Made by a program: the position numbers and the translations under genes | The notes under the pieces: model-generated | What the model saw: the letters and a program-made list of their open reading frames with translations, nothing else | What the model was told of the DNA's origin: nothing | Databases searched by the model: none | Shown: in pieces, positions 28,530 through 37,364 of the stretch | Position numbering within the stretch: the stretch's first letter is position 1 | How the letters are laid out: every line of letters begins with the position of its first letter | From: Woeseiaceae bacterium | GTDB taxonomy: Bacteria; Pseudomonadota; Gammaproteobacteria; Steroidobacterales; Woeseiaceae | DNA length: 64,000 bases | Reading direction: 5' to 3' | NCBI GenBank assembly: GCA_028289545.1 | Contig: JANQPG010000006.1 | Span: forward strand, 62,001-126,000

Positions 28530-29290
28530 TCCAGTTCTTCAATATGCTGGAAGAAAGCCGGTTCCTCGAGCGCACTTGCGGCTGCGGCATCCAGGAGCAC
28601 GGTGACGGCGGGATGCAGCTGGAGCGCCGACGACGGACACTTCGCCGTTACGGGACCTTCCACGGTGTCCTTGACGGCCGGCGCTTTTGCGCGGCCGGTG
28701 GCCAGCAAAACGATCTGCCGAGCCTCGAGGATCGTGCCGATACCCATCGTGAGCGACAGGTTCGGCTGGAATTCACCGTCGGCGAAAAACCGGGCGTTGT
28801 CGGCAATGGTTCGTGCGGTCAGGGTCTTTATTCGCGTGCGTGAGCCCAGGCTGGAATACGGCTCATTAAAACCGATGTGGCCGTTCACTCCGATACCCAG
28901 CAGCTGCAGGTCCACACCACCTGCTTCTCGTATGCTTTGCTCGTAGTCCTCTGCGGCCTTGCGCGGGTCGGCGGAGACCGCGTTCGGTACGTAAGTGCGG
29001 CCGCTTTCGATATCGATGTGATCGAACAGCGCCCGGTTCATGAAGTAGCGATAGCTTTGCGGGTGCGTTCCGTCCAGCCCGAGGTACTCGTCGAGGTTAA
29101 AGGTGGACGCACGGCGGAAGGAGAGTTCACCCCGTGCGGTGCGTTCGATCAGCTTCTCGTAGAGTTTGAGGGGTGTCGAACCCGTGGCGAGACCGAGGAC
29201 GCTGCCCGGTTTCCTGGTCAATTGACGTGTGAACAGATCAGCCGCGTATTCCGCGACGTCATCGGGGCTGTTCAGGATGACCACCCTCAT
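28490..29290 (-). CDS. nagB: glucosamine-6-phosphate deaminase NagB
   Basis: 266 residues from the ATG at 29290, which overlaps the nagA stop as ATGA. Motifs of the family: LGLATGSTPLKLYEKLI, ASTFNLDEYLGLDGTHPQSY (catalytic Asp-Glu), LLGIGVNGHIGFNEP (with the general-base Asp/His region) and LTARTIADNARFF. It converts glucosamine-6-P to fructose-6-P and ammonia, linking the pathway to glycolysis. The last 40 bp overlap the end of the symporter gene on the other strand. Confidence 0.95.
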   Translation of the reverse strand: MRVVILNSPDDVAEYAADLFTRQLTRKPGSVLGLATGSTPLKLYEKLIERTARGELSFRRASTFNLDEYLGLDGTHPQSYRYFMNRALFDHIDIESGRTYVPNAVSADPRKAAEDYEQSIREAGGVDLQLLGIGVNGHIGFNEPYSSLGSRTRIKTLTARTIADNARFFADGEFQPNLSLTMGIGTILEARQIVLLATGRAKAPAVKDTVEGPVTAKCPSSALQLHPAVTVLLDAAAASALEEPAFFQHIEELDQALSTSISDAAS

Positions 29291-30465
29291 GGCGCTGGCC
29301 CCGCCAGCGATGTCGACCGTTCGCCGGCAATCCAGACGCCCTTGAGCTGTAGATTGTCGTCGACGTGAACCATGTCGGCGCGGCAACCGGCTCGCAGATG
29401 GCCGCGTTTGTCTGAGACGCCGAGCAGTTCAGCCGGATACGCCGATGCCATTCGCAGGCATTCGCCGAGAGGAAGGCCACACTGCTGGTGTGTGTGGCGC
29501 ACGGCGTCGATCATCGAAATTGCGCTTCCGGCCAGCCGGCCCTCGCCGTTGACCAGGCGACCGTTGCGTTCCGTGATCGTTTCTCCATAAAGTTCGAAGG
29601 ACTTGTCCTCCGAGCCTACCGTGGCCATGGCGTCGGTGACGAGCAACAGTTTGCCTCTCGGTTTGGTGCGGTGTGCGAGCCTGATGACGTCGGCATGGAC
29701 ATGATGACCGTCGCTGATGATTCCGCAGTAGGCTTTGTCGGCAAGCAGCGCCGCACCCACGGCACCCGGTGCCCGGCTTTCGAGCGGCGTCATTGCGTTG
29801 AAGAGATGCGTAAAACCGACGGCGCCCTCGTCGACGGCCGCGAGGCTTTGCTCAAAACTGGCGGCGGTGTGTCCGCAAAACACGAGCACACCCGCGTCCG
29901 TGAGTTGTCCGATCTGCCCAGCCTGCAGAGTCTCGGGCGCAACCGTCAAGAGAATCCGGCAAACCGAAGCCGCCTCGCACAGCCAATTCATGTCCGAGGC
30001 CGAGAGTGTGCGAATTAGCGCTTCCCGGTGCACGCCCCGCTTGCGGGCGTTTAGATGGGGGCCTTCCAGGTGTATGCCGAGCAGGCCGTCGGCGCCTTCG
30101 TCGAGCGCCTGTAAAAACGCCTCGAACACTTGCGGGCCGACGCTCTCGACGTCGGTTATGACGGTGGGCAAACACGCGGTCGTGCCGCCGGCCCGATGTG
30201 CCGTCACGAGAGTGCGCAAGCCCTGGTTTGTCGGCTCGTTGTTGAGCAACAGTCCGCCGCCGCCGTTGACCTGAATGTCGATGAATCCCGGGGCAAGGAC
30301 GCCGCCGTCGAGTGTCAGACGCTCGATGTCGGCGCCCAGCTGTTCGACGTGGCACACCGAGTCGATCGTGCCCGATCTGACGACAACAGCGTGCTCCGAC
30401 AGGAACCGCCTGCCGTCGAAGACCTGCGCGCCGACGAGCGCAAAAGTAGCCGCCAATCGATCCAT
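29287..30465 (-). CDS. nagA: N-acetylglucosamine-6-phosphate deacetylase NagA
   Basis: 392 residues from the ATG at 30465; an upstream ATG at 30489 lies inside the operator and is rejected. Family motifs: APGFIDIQVNGGGG, LLGIHLEGPHLN (metal Glu), LVFCGHTAASFEQ, GFTHLFNAMTPL, GIISDGHHVHAD and LLLVTDAMATVG (catalytic Asp). It removes acetate from GlcNAc-6-P and feeds NagB, encoded next with a 4-base overlap. The NagR palindrome is 24 bp upstream of the start. Confidence 0.95.
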   Translation of the reverse strand: MDRLAATFALVGAQVFDGRRFLSEHAVVVRSGTIDSVCHVEQLGADIERLTLDGGVLAPGFIDIQVNGGGGLLLNNEPTNQGLRTLVTAHRAGGTTACLPTVITDVESVGPQVFEAFLQALDEGADGLLGIHLEGPHLNARKRGVHREALIRTLSASDMNWLCEAASVCRILLTVAPETLQAGQIGQLTDAGVLVFCGHTAASFEQSLAAVDEGAVGFTHLFNAMTPLESRAPGAVGAALLADKAYCGIISDGHHVHADVIRLAHRTKPRGKLLLVTDAMATVGSEDKSFELYGETITERNGRLVNGEGRLAGSAISMIDAVRHTHQQCGLPLGECLRMASAYPAELLGVSDKRGHLRAGCRADMVHVDDNLQLKGVWIAGERSTSLAGPAP

Positions 30466-30488
30466 AGAACACCGATCCGTGGAATGCA

Positions 30489-30506
30489 TGAGACAACGTT
30501 GTCTCG
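30489..30506. promoter_or_regulatory. NagR-type operator (nagA-nagB)
   Basis: TGAGACAACGTTGTCTCG differs from the other two copies only at the last base, and it sits in a longer CATGAGAC/GTCTCGTG context. It lies directly upstream of nagA on the minus strand. Confidence 0.88.
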
Positions 30507-30629
30507 TGAATACTGAAGCCAAAGCTCCGGAAAGTAAAGTGCTGAGGTGAGGCGCTGATGCGCTATACAACAAGCCCGCTGCTGCGACGGGCGCAGACAG
30601 CGGGCAATGGTGACTCAATCAGGCCAAGT

Positions 30630-31163
30630 CTAGCTTTCCGCCTGCTCCTTGAGCCGCGCGAGACCACGCTCGTATTCGTCGCCTACCCACTTGTCCATCA
30701 TCAGGCCCATGTAGCGGCCAATCATGTTGTCGAAGTTGGCGTCGAAGGACCACGTGAGTCGCGTACCGCCGTCGGCCGGCTCGAGGATAAAGCTTGCGTA
30801 GGACGGCGTATCGAATCCCTCGAAGGTCAGCTTGCTCTTGACCATCGTGTTGAGTTCGCTGTCGATAATCTCCTGGGTGCCGCTGCCGACGTTCGGATGC
30901 TCGCTGCTCCAGCTCATCGTCGAGCCGACGCCGGCATCCGGCCCGCTGAATTCGTAGCGAGTCCCTTCAGGATCGTAGGTTGCCCACGGCGACCACTTGT
31001 TGAACTCGCGAAAGTTGTTGACCATCGCGAAGAGTTCAGCCGGTTCAGCCTCGACGACGATGCTGCGTTCGACGTGCCGCTCGGAGGGCAGGATCATGCC
31101 CCCGATAACGACGAGAACAACCAGGGTTGCGACAACGCCCAGCAAAATCTTGATGAACTTCAT
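30630..31163 (-). CDS. SRPBCC (START/polyketide-cyclase fold) protein with membrane anchor
   Basis: 177 residues. One N-terminal membrane helix (LLGVVATLVVLVVIGGMIL) is followed by an SRPBCC domain: HVERSIVVEAEPAELFAMVNN, FNKWSPWATYDPEGTRYEF and a C-terminal GGTRLTWSFDANFDNMIGRYMGLMMD, ending in the long helix of the fold. Members bind hydrophobic ligands in a deep pocket; no specific ligand can be given. No clear operon partners. Confidence 0.8.
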   Translation of the reverse strand: MKFIKILLGVVATLVVLVVIGGMILPSERHVERSIVVEAEPAELFAMVNNFREFNKWSPWATYDPEGTRYEFSGPDAGVGSTMSWSSEHPNVGSGTQEIIDSELNTMVKSKLTFEGFDTPSYASFILEPADGGTRLTWSFDANFDNMIGRYMGLMMDKWVGDEYERGLARLKEQAES

Positions 31164-31292
31164 GGTATCCCCCCGGATTCCAGTAGGTTTGAAAATTCCG
31201 GCACCTGCGGGCCGTATGCCGTCAGCGCCTGTATTTATAGAGTCGGGAGTCTACCCCAAAAAGCGTTTTTATCGTGTTGCCGACGACAGCGT

Positions 31293-31802
31293 TCAGCCGG
31301 CGTGACGATAGAGCATGCCGACCCTGCGGGTCATTCCGGAAGCAAATTCCTCATCAAGGCGACGCCTGACGTATTGCGGCAAAGTTTCCGGAGCGGGTCG
31401 AAAAAACCCGAGTTTCGAATAGAAGGGCGCATTCCAGTCGAAGTCCTCGAAGGTCGTGAGGGTCACGCCGCTCAGCGAGCGAGCGATCGATTCCCGGATC
31501 ACGCGGGTCACGAGCGCCGTGCCGATGCCCCGCCGTCCATGGTCCGGATGCACCGACATTTCGTCGAGATGGAGATACGGGCTCACTTCGCTGCACGTGG
31601 CGAAACCGACGACCTGCCCACGTGATTCCGCGACGTACAGCAGGCCGTTCGTCATGGCCGACTCTAGCAGCAGAGCCGGATGCGTCGCCTCGGGCTTCGG
31701 AATTCGATCGCGCGGAAAGCGTTTGGCGGCGTCCGATTCGATGGAGGCGAGGCAGTGCAGATCTTCCGGTAGTCCGGTTCGGATTTGTATGGCTCCGGTC
31801 AT
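31293..31802 (-). CDS. GNAT-family N-acetyltransferase
   Basis: 169 residues from the ATG at 31802; the longer frame to 32009 would overlap the upstream acetyltransferase. GNAT motifs: VVGFATCSEVSPYLHLDEMSV and DHGRRGIGTALVTRVIRESI, the acetyl-CoA pyrophosphate loop (RRGIGTAL), then FYSKLGFFR. It starts 10 nt after the stop of a second GNAT gene, so the two are probably co-transcribed. Substrate unknown. Confidence 0.82.
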   Translation of the reverse strand: MTGAIQIRTGLPEDLHCLASIESDAAKRFPRDRIPKPEATHPALLLESAMTNGLLYVAESRGQVVGFATCSEVSPYLHLDEMSVHPDHGRRGIGTALVTRVIRESIARSLSGVTLTTFEDFDWNAPFYSKLGFFRPAPETLPQYVRRRLDEEFASGMTRRVGMLYRHAG

Positions 31803-31812
31803 GGCGGCAAGT

Positions 31813-32355
31813 TCACACGATCTCGATAGGCACAGCCCTGTCCACGTCGAACGCAGCCGCGTCGATGGCGTATTCCACACCGGGGCCGGCCGGGTATTCG
31901 ACGTTACGCCGAAACCGCATGCCGAGTCTCCGCATGACCGCAATGGAGGCCGTGTTGGGCACGTCCGCGCCCGCCCAGATAGCGGATACGAGTCCGCTGC
32001 CAAACGCATGGTGCATGCCCGTGTGCGCCATGCGTGTCGCGTACCCCGAACCCCAGACCGTCGGATGAAGAAGATAGGTCAGCTCCAGCTCACGATTGTC
32101 TTCGCCCTCGTCTTCGCGAGCGAGCCTCACGATGCCCAGAATGTCTGGGTTGTCGGAAGCCGTCAGCACCCATAGCCCGCCCCCACGCTGCTCGAAGTCG
32201 ACAGCTGCCGTGTGAACCAGATGCGAAGCAATGGACGGCGACGGCTCGACGCCGTCGGCCAGGTATCGATACACCTCCGGCACGCACAGCAAGCGATGGA
32301 CTTCCGCCTCGTCGTCCGGGCCGACGGCTCGCAGACGTTTGTCGTCGCTGTTCAT
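31813..32355 (-). CDS. GNAT-family N-acetyltransferase (RimJ/RimL type)
   Basis: 180 residues. Motifs of the RimJ/RimL group: LWVLTASDNPDILGIVRLA, LELTYLLHPTVWGSGYATRM (acetyl-CoA loop), and the C-terminal NTASIAVMRRLGMRFRRNVEYP. Such enzymes acetylate N-termini or small amines; specificity cannot be told from sequence. Pairs with the GNAT gene downstream. Confidence 0.82.
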   Translation of the reverse strand: MNSDDKRLRAVGPDDEAEVHRLLCVPEVYRYLADGVEPSPSIASHLVHTAAVDFEQRGGGLWVLTASDNPDILGIVRLAREDEGEDNRELELTYLLHPTVWGSGYATRMAHTGMHHAFGSGLVSAIWAGADVPNTASIAVMRRLGMRFRRNVEYPAGPGVEYAIDAAAFDVDRAVPIEIV

Positions 32356-32494
32356 CTCACTCGTTCGACTCGCTCTCGCAGCAGCGCACGGCGGCTTAAT
32401 GAAGCCCGCTATCCGCGGATTCTAGCGAAAGCGCCGTGGGATGAGATAGGCAATTCGGGACGGCGGCACGGAGTGAGCCTCTCTGCTGCCGCGT

Positions 32495-33175
32495 TCAGCT
32501 GATCCAGAAGCCGATTATTTTGACCCGGATGATGTCGTCTTCGATGCGAAGGAGCACGGTTGGGCCCTCATGGCGACCCGGCGAAACGAACTGTGCGTGA
32601 ATCAGCACCTGTCCCTCGAAGCCGGACGCCCGGTTCGTCTTGTCGATCCGGCTCAGGCGATACGTGCCCCAGTGGTCGAACATACCAGGAGACCGGTTCA
32701 ATACCTCCTGAAACAGGTAGTGCTCGTTTTGCAGCACCCGGTAAGCCTCTTGCAGGGTGACGTCATCCGAAACGGACGAGCTTTCCGGTATCTCGTCGGG
32801 ACGCTTCAGATTACAGTCGTGCACCGACAGCAGCCATACGCGGTAGCTCTTCGATTCTTCGCTCCATGAAAACCCGTCGCCGTCGATGGAGGCGGTTCGT
32901 GAGCGCCGCTCGACCACACACATGTCGTTACGGTAGAGCTTGGGCGGTTTCCGGTAGTACGCGGACATGCCGACGACGCGCTCACCTTTCCGGTACTCGG
33001 CGTTGCCGATATCCCAGACGTCCGAATCCGAGGCGTCAATCCCGAGACCGAGAACGATGTCCTCGAAGTAAGGATAACTCTCATCGATCGACGGACCCGC
33101 ATTTGCAGCCATACACAGCGCTGCCAGAACAAGCGCCTGACAAACCCGCCTGGTTGCTGGCCGATTCCGGTGCAT
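32495..33175 (-). CDS. secreted hypothetical protein
   Basis: 226 residues with a Sec signal (VCQALVLAALCMAANA-GPS). The mature part has conserved-looking beta segments (GERVVGMSAYYRKPPKLY, SYRVWLLSVHDCNLKRP, HWGTYRLSRIDKTNRAS, GPTVLLRIEDDIIRVKIIGF) and two cysteines (near residues 85 and 120) that could form a disulfide in the periplasm. I recognise no family. Base use matches the neighbours, so it is probably a real gene. Confidence 0.6.
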   Translation of the reverse strand: MHRNRPATRRVCQALVLAALCMAANAGPSIDESYPYFEDIVLGLGIDASDSDVWDIGNAEYRKGERVVGMSAYYRKPPKLYRNDMCVVERRSRTASIDGDGFSWSEESKSYRVWLLSVHDCNLKRPDEIPESSSVSDDVTLQEAYRVLQNEHYLFQEVLNRSPGMFDHWGTYRLSRIDKTNRASGFEGQVLIHAQFVSPGRHEGPTVLLRIEDDIIRVKIIGFWIS

Positions 33176-33358
33176 CGTCGCTCCTCCAGTCCGAAGGAAA
33201 ACCGCAGTGATATCGTACCTGAAACCCGCAGCCTCATGTTCAGCGTGGATCGGTAGCCCGTGCGGACACGCCGTTAGCTGGTGTGGAGCGAACGTTTTGC
33301 CTCGGTGAAGGATCTCTCGCTGCGAACGAACGAGATGAACCGACGGGCCGCTACCTCG

Positions 33359-34270
33359 CTAGCGCAATGTTCGCCAGGAAGCGTCGTGGTCGACCGGCTC
33401 GCCGGGCAAGGTACGCAGGTAGGCAAGCAGGTTGTTCAATTCTTCGTCGGTAAAATATGCAAACCGGTCTTTTGCCACGACCGTCATGAGACCCAGGTTC
33501 TTGCGCCCCCCGAGGCCCTCACCGAACTGCATGAGCCGGCGGAAATCCGCATCCGAATAGGCCGCTAGAATCGCCAGGTCGGGCGTCGTGATATCTATGT
33601 CCGCCTGGCCGCGCAGATCGAAACCGTGGCATTCGTTGCACATGGTCTTCGCGAGATACTCTCCATGGACGAGCGCCGGGTCGTCGCCGTCACTCAGCAG
33701 CAATGGAGGCATCCGGTCTGCCCATTCCGCCATGTGCTGTGATTCGCCGCGCGCGATTCTCATGCGAGCGTCCCAGCCGAGACTCGGCCGGGGCAGCGGC
33801 AGCGGGCTCTCCGTGACGGGCGTCGAACGCAGGAATGTCACGAGCGCAGACATGTCCTCGTCGTTCAGCAGCACAAAGTTGTAGGACGGCATGGACCATA
33901 GCGCTTTACCGTCGTGACCCACACCCTGCCGCACGGCGGCTTCGATAGTGGCGGCATTGTGCTGCCTGGCGTACTCGGCAAGGTTGGGCGCTACGGCGGT
34001 ATCGACCCAGATCCATTCGTCGGAAAACGCGCGCCCTTCGAGCTGCTGCCCGTGGCAGCCAAAGCAGCCGCGGGTACGGGCGACGTGCCGGCCTTTCTCA
34101 ACAGTCGCTGCATCCTGAACGTCGGAGACAACAAAACCCGCATCAACGTCGACATCGTTCAGATAGCTTTCGCTCACGATGTACACGTACGCATAGAAAC
34201 CCGAGACGGCAATCGCCGTGCACAACACAAGCGCAACCACTGTGCGGATGAGGTTTTTTGTTCTAATCAC
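33359..34270 (-). CDS. membrane-anchored di-heme cytochrome c
   Basis: 303 residues, GTG start. One N-terminal helix (LIRTVVALVLCTAIAVSGFYAYVYIV) anchors two cytochrome c domains with heme sites RGCFGCHGQQLEG (about residue 75) and MCNECHGFDLRGQ (about residue 220); each is followed by a candidate Met ligand region (LWSMPSYNFVLL; LMQFGEGLGG with NLGLMTVV). Electron carrier in the periplasm. It begins 18 bp after the stop of the sigma-54 activator gene on the same strand and may be co-transcribed with it. Confidence 0.87.
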   Translation of the reverse strand: MIRTKNLIRTVVALVLCTAIAVSGFYAYVYIVSESYLNDVDVDAGFVVSDVQDAATVEKGRHVARTRGCFGCHGQQLEGRAFSDEWIWVDTAVAPNLAEYARQHNAATIEAAVRQGVGHDGKALWSMPSYNFVLLNDEDMSALVTFLRSTPVTESPLPLPRPSLGWDARMRIARGESQHMAEWADRMPPLLLSDGDDPALVHGEYLAKTMCNECHGFDLRGQADIDITTPDLAILAAYSDADFRRLMQFGEGLGGRKNLGLMTVVAKDRFAYFTDEELNNLLAYLRTLPGEPVDHDASWRTLR

Positions 34271-34288
34271 TGGTATGGCCCCTTCAGT

Positions 34289-36508
34289 TTAACCGGGTCT
34301 TGTAATACGCAACGACTTGATACGATACGCCAAGGTCGAGGCTTTGACTTCCAGTAGCTCGGCAGCACCGCCGGGGCCGGATACGCGCCAACCGGAAGCC
34401 TCGAGCGCCTTGCGAATATTGCTCTTTTCCATCTCGCGAAACTCCGCATCCGTGACAAAAGCGTCGTCACTGGTCGGCGCCTGTGGCGCGGCTTTTGTCA
34501 CACTACCGGACGCCTGCGCCAGATCCACGCGCAGCCGGTTGGATCGGCTTAGAATCACGGCACGCTCGATGAAGTTCTTGAGCTCCCGAACGTTGCCGGG
34601 CCATTCCTGGGACTCGAGCACGGCGGCATCCCGCTTGCTCAGCACCAGCGGTTCTCGACCGAGTTCCTCACAAATACGCATGATGAAATGCAACGCCAGC
34701 GGAACAATGTCCGCCCGCCGCTCTCGCAAAGGCGCAACCTCGATCGGGAACACGCTGAGACGATAGAAAAGGTCTTCTCTGAACCGGCCGGCCTTGGCCT
34801 CGTCCTTCAGGCTTTTGTTGGTGGCGGCAACAATCCGCACGTCGGTGCTGTGTGTCCGATCCTCGCCGACGGGCTCGAACTGCCCTTCCTGGATTGCGCG
34901 CAACAGCTTGCTCTGCAGCGCCAGAGGAATCTCGCCCACCTCGTCCAGAAACAGTGTACCCCCGTCGGCCAGCTGCATTCGGCCGACGCGATTGCGGTGG
35001 GCGCCGGTAAATGCTCCTTTGACGTGTCCAAAAAACTCACTCTCGAACAGATGCTCCGGTATCGAAGCGCAGTTGACACGAACCAGCGGTTTTTCAGCGC
35101 GCTCGCTCCTGGCATGGATTGCTCGCGCAATCATTTCCTTGCCGACTCCGGACTCACCATGAACCAGCACGTTGACGGGCGTCGAGGCAACGGCGTCGAT
35201 TTGTGCCAGCGTGTATTTCAGGGAATCGCTCTCGCCGATGATCTCGCCAAAATCGATGGCCTGTTCAACTTCCTCGCGTAAGTAGGCGCGCTCGTCCTCC
35301 AGCTGGCTGTTGAGCGCTTTTACCTGTTCAAACGCCCGGTTTCGCTCCAACTCGAGCCGTTTGCGATCCGATATGTCCCGAAACACCACCACGGCGCCGT
35401 CCGGTTTACCGTCTCTGATGATGGGCGTGCTCGTGTACTCGACCGGCAGCGCATCCCCGTTTCGCGTCCAGAATACCTCGTCGTCGACGCGGTGCGTTTC
35501 GCCGTCTTTTATCGCGGCGTAGATCGGGCAGTCGCCTATCGGATAGGGCGAACCGTCTTCGTGCGAATGGTGATGTACCTCGTGAATGCTCTGTCCCACG
35601 ACGTCGGCCTGGCTCCAGCCCAGGAGTTCTTCCGCTCGCTTGTTGATGAAGGTAGCTTCACCGTTCCGATCGAGCCCGTAAATGCCTTCCCCCGCGGTGT
35701 CGAGCAGGGTTTCATGCATACGCCTTAGCTGATCGAGTTCGTTGAATGCCTGCTCCCGCTGCTCTGCAGCGGCGAGGCGCTCAGCGATCGACCGGAATAC
35801 GACCACGGCACCCTTGATCTCGCCGTCGATGATAATGGGCGTGCTCGTGTACTCAACGGGTATCGCCTCTCCGTCCGAGGTCCAGAACACCTCGTCTTCC
35901 GATCGGTGGACTTTGCCGTCCCGAATCGTCGCGTAGATGGGGCAATCTTCACGAGGATAGGGTGAGCCGTCTGCGTGAGAATGGTGATGAGCTTCGTGGA
36001 CGCTGGTGCCGACAATATCTTCGAGTCGCCATCCGAGGAGGTCGACGGCGGCCTTGTTGATAAACGTGGCCGTGCCATCCATGCCGATGCCGTAGATTGC
36101 GTCACCGGCCGCGTTCAGAATGTGATCCCGGGTTTCAGCCGCGTCTTCGAACGCCGACCGGGAGCCGAGCTTTGCGCCGAGTGGCGTCAGCGTCACGACA
36201 AAATGGCGATTCCCATCCGAGACGGGCCAGGCATCCATCGAAGCGGTCACCGACCCTTCGCCGTCGGAGAGATGCACCGCAAGATCGGTAACAACCTCTC
36301 CCTTTGACGTCAGCGCCTCCAGGGCGCTGCGAACGCTGTTCAGGGAATCGATCGACAGGTAGCCGAGTATGGACACGGGCTCGTCGGACCGAAATTGCCG
36401 CAGCGCTTCACTCCTCCACACGCACACCAGTTCAGCGTCGGCAACGGCAACAAGGCCCGGAGCCGCGGCAAGGACGTCGGTCGTTGGATAGGGGTTTTGA
36501 GCGCTCAT
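34289..36508 (-). CDS. PAS-PAS sigma-54 activator (NtrC/PspF family)
   Basis: 739 residues. After a poorly conserved N-terminal region come two very similar PAS domains (about 128-246 and 266-383), each with HHHSHxDGSPYPxxDCPIYA and EYTSTPII. The AAA+ domain has Walker A GESGVGKE (near 449), the sigma-54 contact loop GAFTGA (near 497), and LFLDEVGEIPL. A Fis-type helix-turn-helix ends the protein (AAELLEVKASTLAYRIKSL). It activates sigma-54 promoters; the best local target is the divergent operon with its -24/-12 element at 36625-36640. The PAS signal is unknown. Confidence 0.92.
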   Translation of the reverse strand: MSAQNPYPTTDVLAAAPGLVAVADAELVCVWRSEALRQFRSDEPVSILGYLSIDSLNSVRSALEALTSKGEVVTDLAVHLSDGEGSVTASMDAWPVSDGNRHFVVTLTPLGAKLGSRSAFEDAAETRDHILNAAGDAIYGIGMDGTATFINKAAVDLLGWRLEDIVGTSVHEAHHHSHADGSPYPREDCPIYATIRDGKVHRSEDEVFWTSDGEAIPVEYTSTPIIIDGEIKGAVVVFRSIAERLAAAEQREQAFNELDQLRRMHETLLDTAGEGIYGLDRNGEATFINKRAEELLGWSQADVVGQSIHEVHHHSHEDGSPYPIGDCPIYAAIKDGETHRVDDEVFWTRNGDALPVEYTSTPIIRDGKPDGAVVVFRDISDRKRLELERNRAFEQVKALNSQLEDERAYLREEVEQAIDFGEIIGESDSLKYTLAQIDAVASTPVNVLVHGESGVGKEMIARAIHARSERAEKPLVRVNCASIPEHLFESEFFGHVKGAFTGAHRNRVGRMQLADGGTLFLDEVGEIPLALQSKLLRAIQEGQFEPVGEDRTHSTDVRIVAATNKSLKDEAKAGRFREDLFYRLSVFPIEVAPLRERRADIVPLALHFIMRICEELGREPLVLSKRDAAVLESQEWPGNVRELKNFIERAVILSRSNRLRVDLAQASGSVTKAAPQAPTSDDAFVTDAEFREMEKSNIRKALEASGWRVSGPGGAAELLEVKASTLAYRIKSLRITRPG
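35360..36125 (-). repeat. tandem duplicated PAS domain within the sigma-54 activator
   Basis: The two PAS units are alike at DNA level too: GGGCGTGCTCGTGTACTC occurs in both (near 35423 and 35840), with matching flanks for about 300 bp. This points to an internal duplication. Confidence 0.75.
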
Positions 36509-36549
36509 CGCGGATTCGTAGATTTACGGATTTCCAGAAAACTAGAACA

Positions 36550-36576
36550 CAAGAATTTGTAAATCGCAAATTCTTG
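36550..36576. promoter_or_regulatory. inverted repeat, candidate enhancer for the sigma-54 activator
   Basis: CAAGAATTTG at 36550-36559 and its exact complement CAAATTCTTG at 36567-36576 are separated by seven bases. It lies about 75-100 bp upstream of the expected sigma-54 start site and 42 bp upstream of the activator gene, where activators bind. Assignment is inference. Confidence 0.65.
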
Positions 36577-36624
36577 GAAAAGGATCTGCGCAGCAACCTG
36601 TTGTATTTATTGAATATCTAAGCC

Positions 36625-36640
36625 TGGCACGCTTTCTGCT
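36625..36640 (+). promoter_or_regulatory. sigma-54 (-24/-12) promoter
   Basis: TGGCACGCTTTCTGCT matches the consensus TGGCACG-N4-TTGCW with one mismatch; GG and GC are exactly ten bases apart. It is directed at the three-gene plus-strand operon starting at 36684. Confidence 0.85.
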
Positions 36641-36683
36641 ACTCATGGCGTAAGCACGGCAATTTCTTGTGAGGAGACCCGAC

Positions 36684-37166
36684 ATGGCCTTCAGCCCACC
36701 GGATCAAAAGCTAAACGGGGCCGGCGCGCTGAGCGAGGTAGAAGCGAGTCTTCTTAACGAATCGATCAACGCGGCCTGGAACAGCAAAGATCCTTCGAAC
36801 GTCATTCGCATTATTGAGCCGAATGCCGTTTGGCGGGACAACGACAGCATCTTTCTCGGCCGCAGCGAGATCTGGGCGGCGCTTCGCGCGCAATGGGGGC
36901 ACACGCTGCATTTTCAAACGAAGCAAAAATTGGCTTCGTATGAGGACAATCGGATTGCAGCAAGTATCGAGTCGGAATGGCAGGACTCACTGCATGGGCA
37001 GTGGTACCGGGCGAGCGGCACAGTCGCCTTTACCTTCGATGCCGACCAGCTCATCACAAAAATCGAGTCGCGGACCGAGAGACGACGCATCACCGCGGAA
37101 GAGCGACGCCTCAGGCTGGATATGGCGACACGCCGCCGAGGCTTACCAAACAAGGAGCAGGAATGA
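36684..37166 (+). CDS. DUF1348 (NTF2-like) protein
   Basis: 160 residues from the ATG at 36684 with GAGGAG seven bases upstream. NTF2-like fold of the DUF1348 type: INAAWNSKDPSNVIRIIEPNAVWRDN, FLGRSEIWAALRAQW, SIESEWQDSLHGQWYRASG and FTFDADQLITKIESRTER. Family members are small and of unknown function, though often induced by stress. It is the first gene behind the sigma-54 promoter; the next gene starts in an ATGA overlap. Confidence 0.82.
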   Translation: MAFSPPDQKLNGAGALSEVEASLLNESINAAWNSKDPSNVIRIIEPNAVWRDNDSIFLGRSEIWAALRAQWGHTLHFQTKQKLASYEDNRIAASIESEWQDSLHGQWYRASGTVAFTFDADQLITKIESRTERRRITAEERRLRLDMATRRRGLPNKEQE

Positions 37167-37360
37167 AATCCATAATTCTGATCATGCTGGCCGGGATTGT
37201 TTTAAGCCTTGGCTCCGCAATGTTCTCCATGACGCGAGGGCCCGCCGGCTCCAAGGCGATGGCCAACGCGCTTACGGTGCGTATCGCCTTGTCGATAGCG
37301 CTGGTTGTATTGCTGGTGCTCGCCTGGGTTTTTGGCTGGGTCGATGCCGGCGAGGGATAG
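37163..37360 (+). CDS. DUF2909-type twin-helix membrane protein
   Basis: 65 residues, two membrane helices (IILIMLAGIVLSLGSAMFSM and IALSIALVVLLVLAWVFGWV) with a short loop TRGPAGSKAMANALTVR between. Length, helix spacing and loop match the DUF2909 family often encoded next to cytochrome oxidase genes. ATG overlaps the stop of the DUF1348 gene as ATGA, indicating coupled translation. Confidence 0.78.
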   Translation: MKSIILIMLAGIVLSLGSAMFSMTRGPAGSKAMANALTVRIALSIALVVLLVLAWVFGWVDAGEG

Positions 37361-37364
37361 ACGG

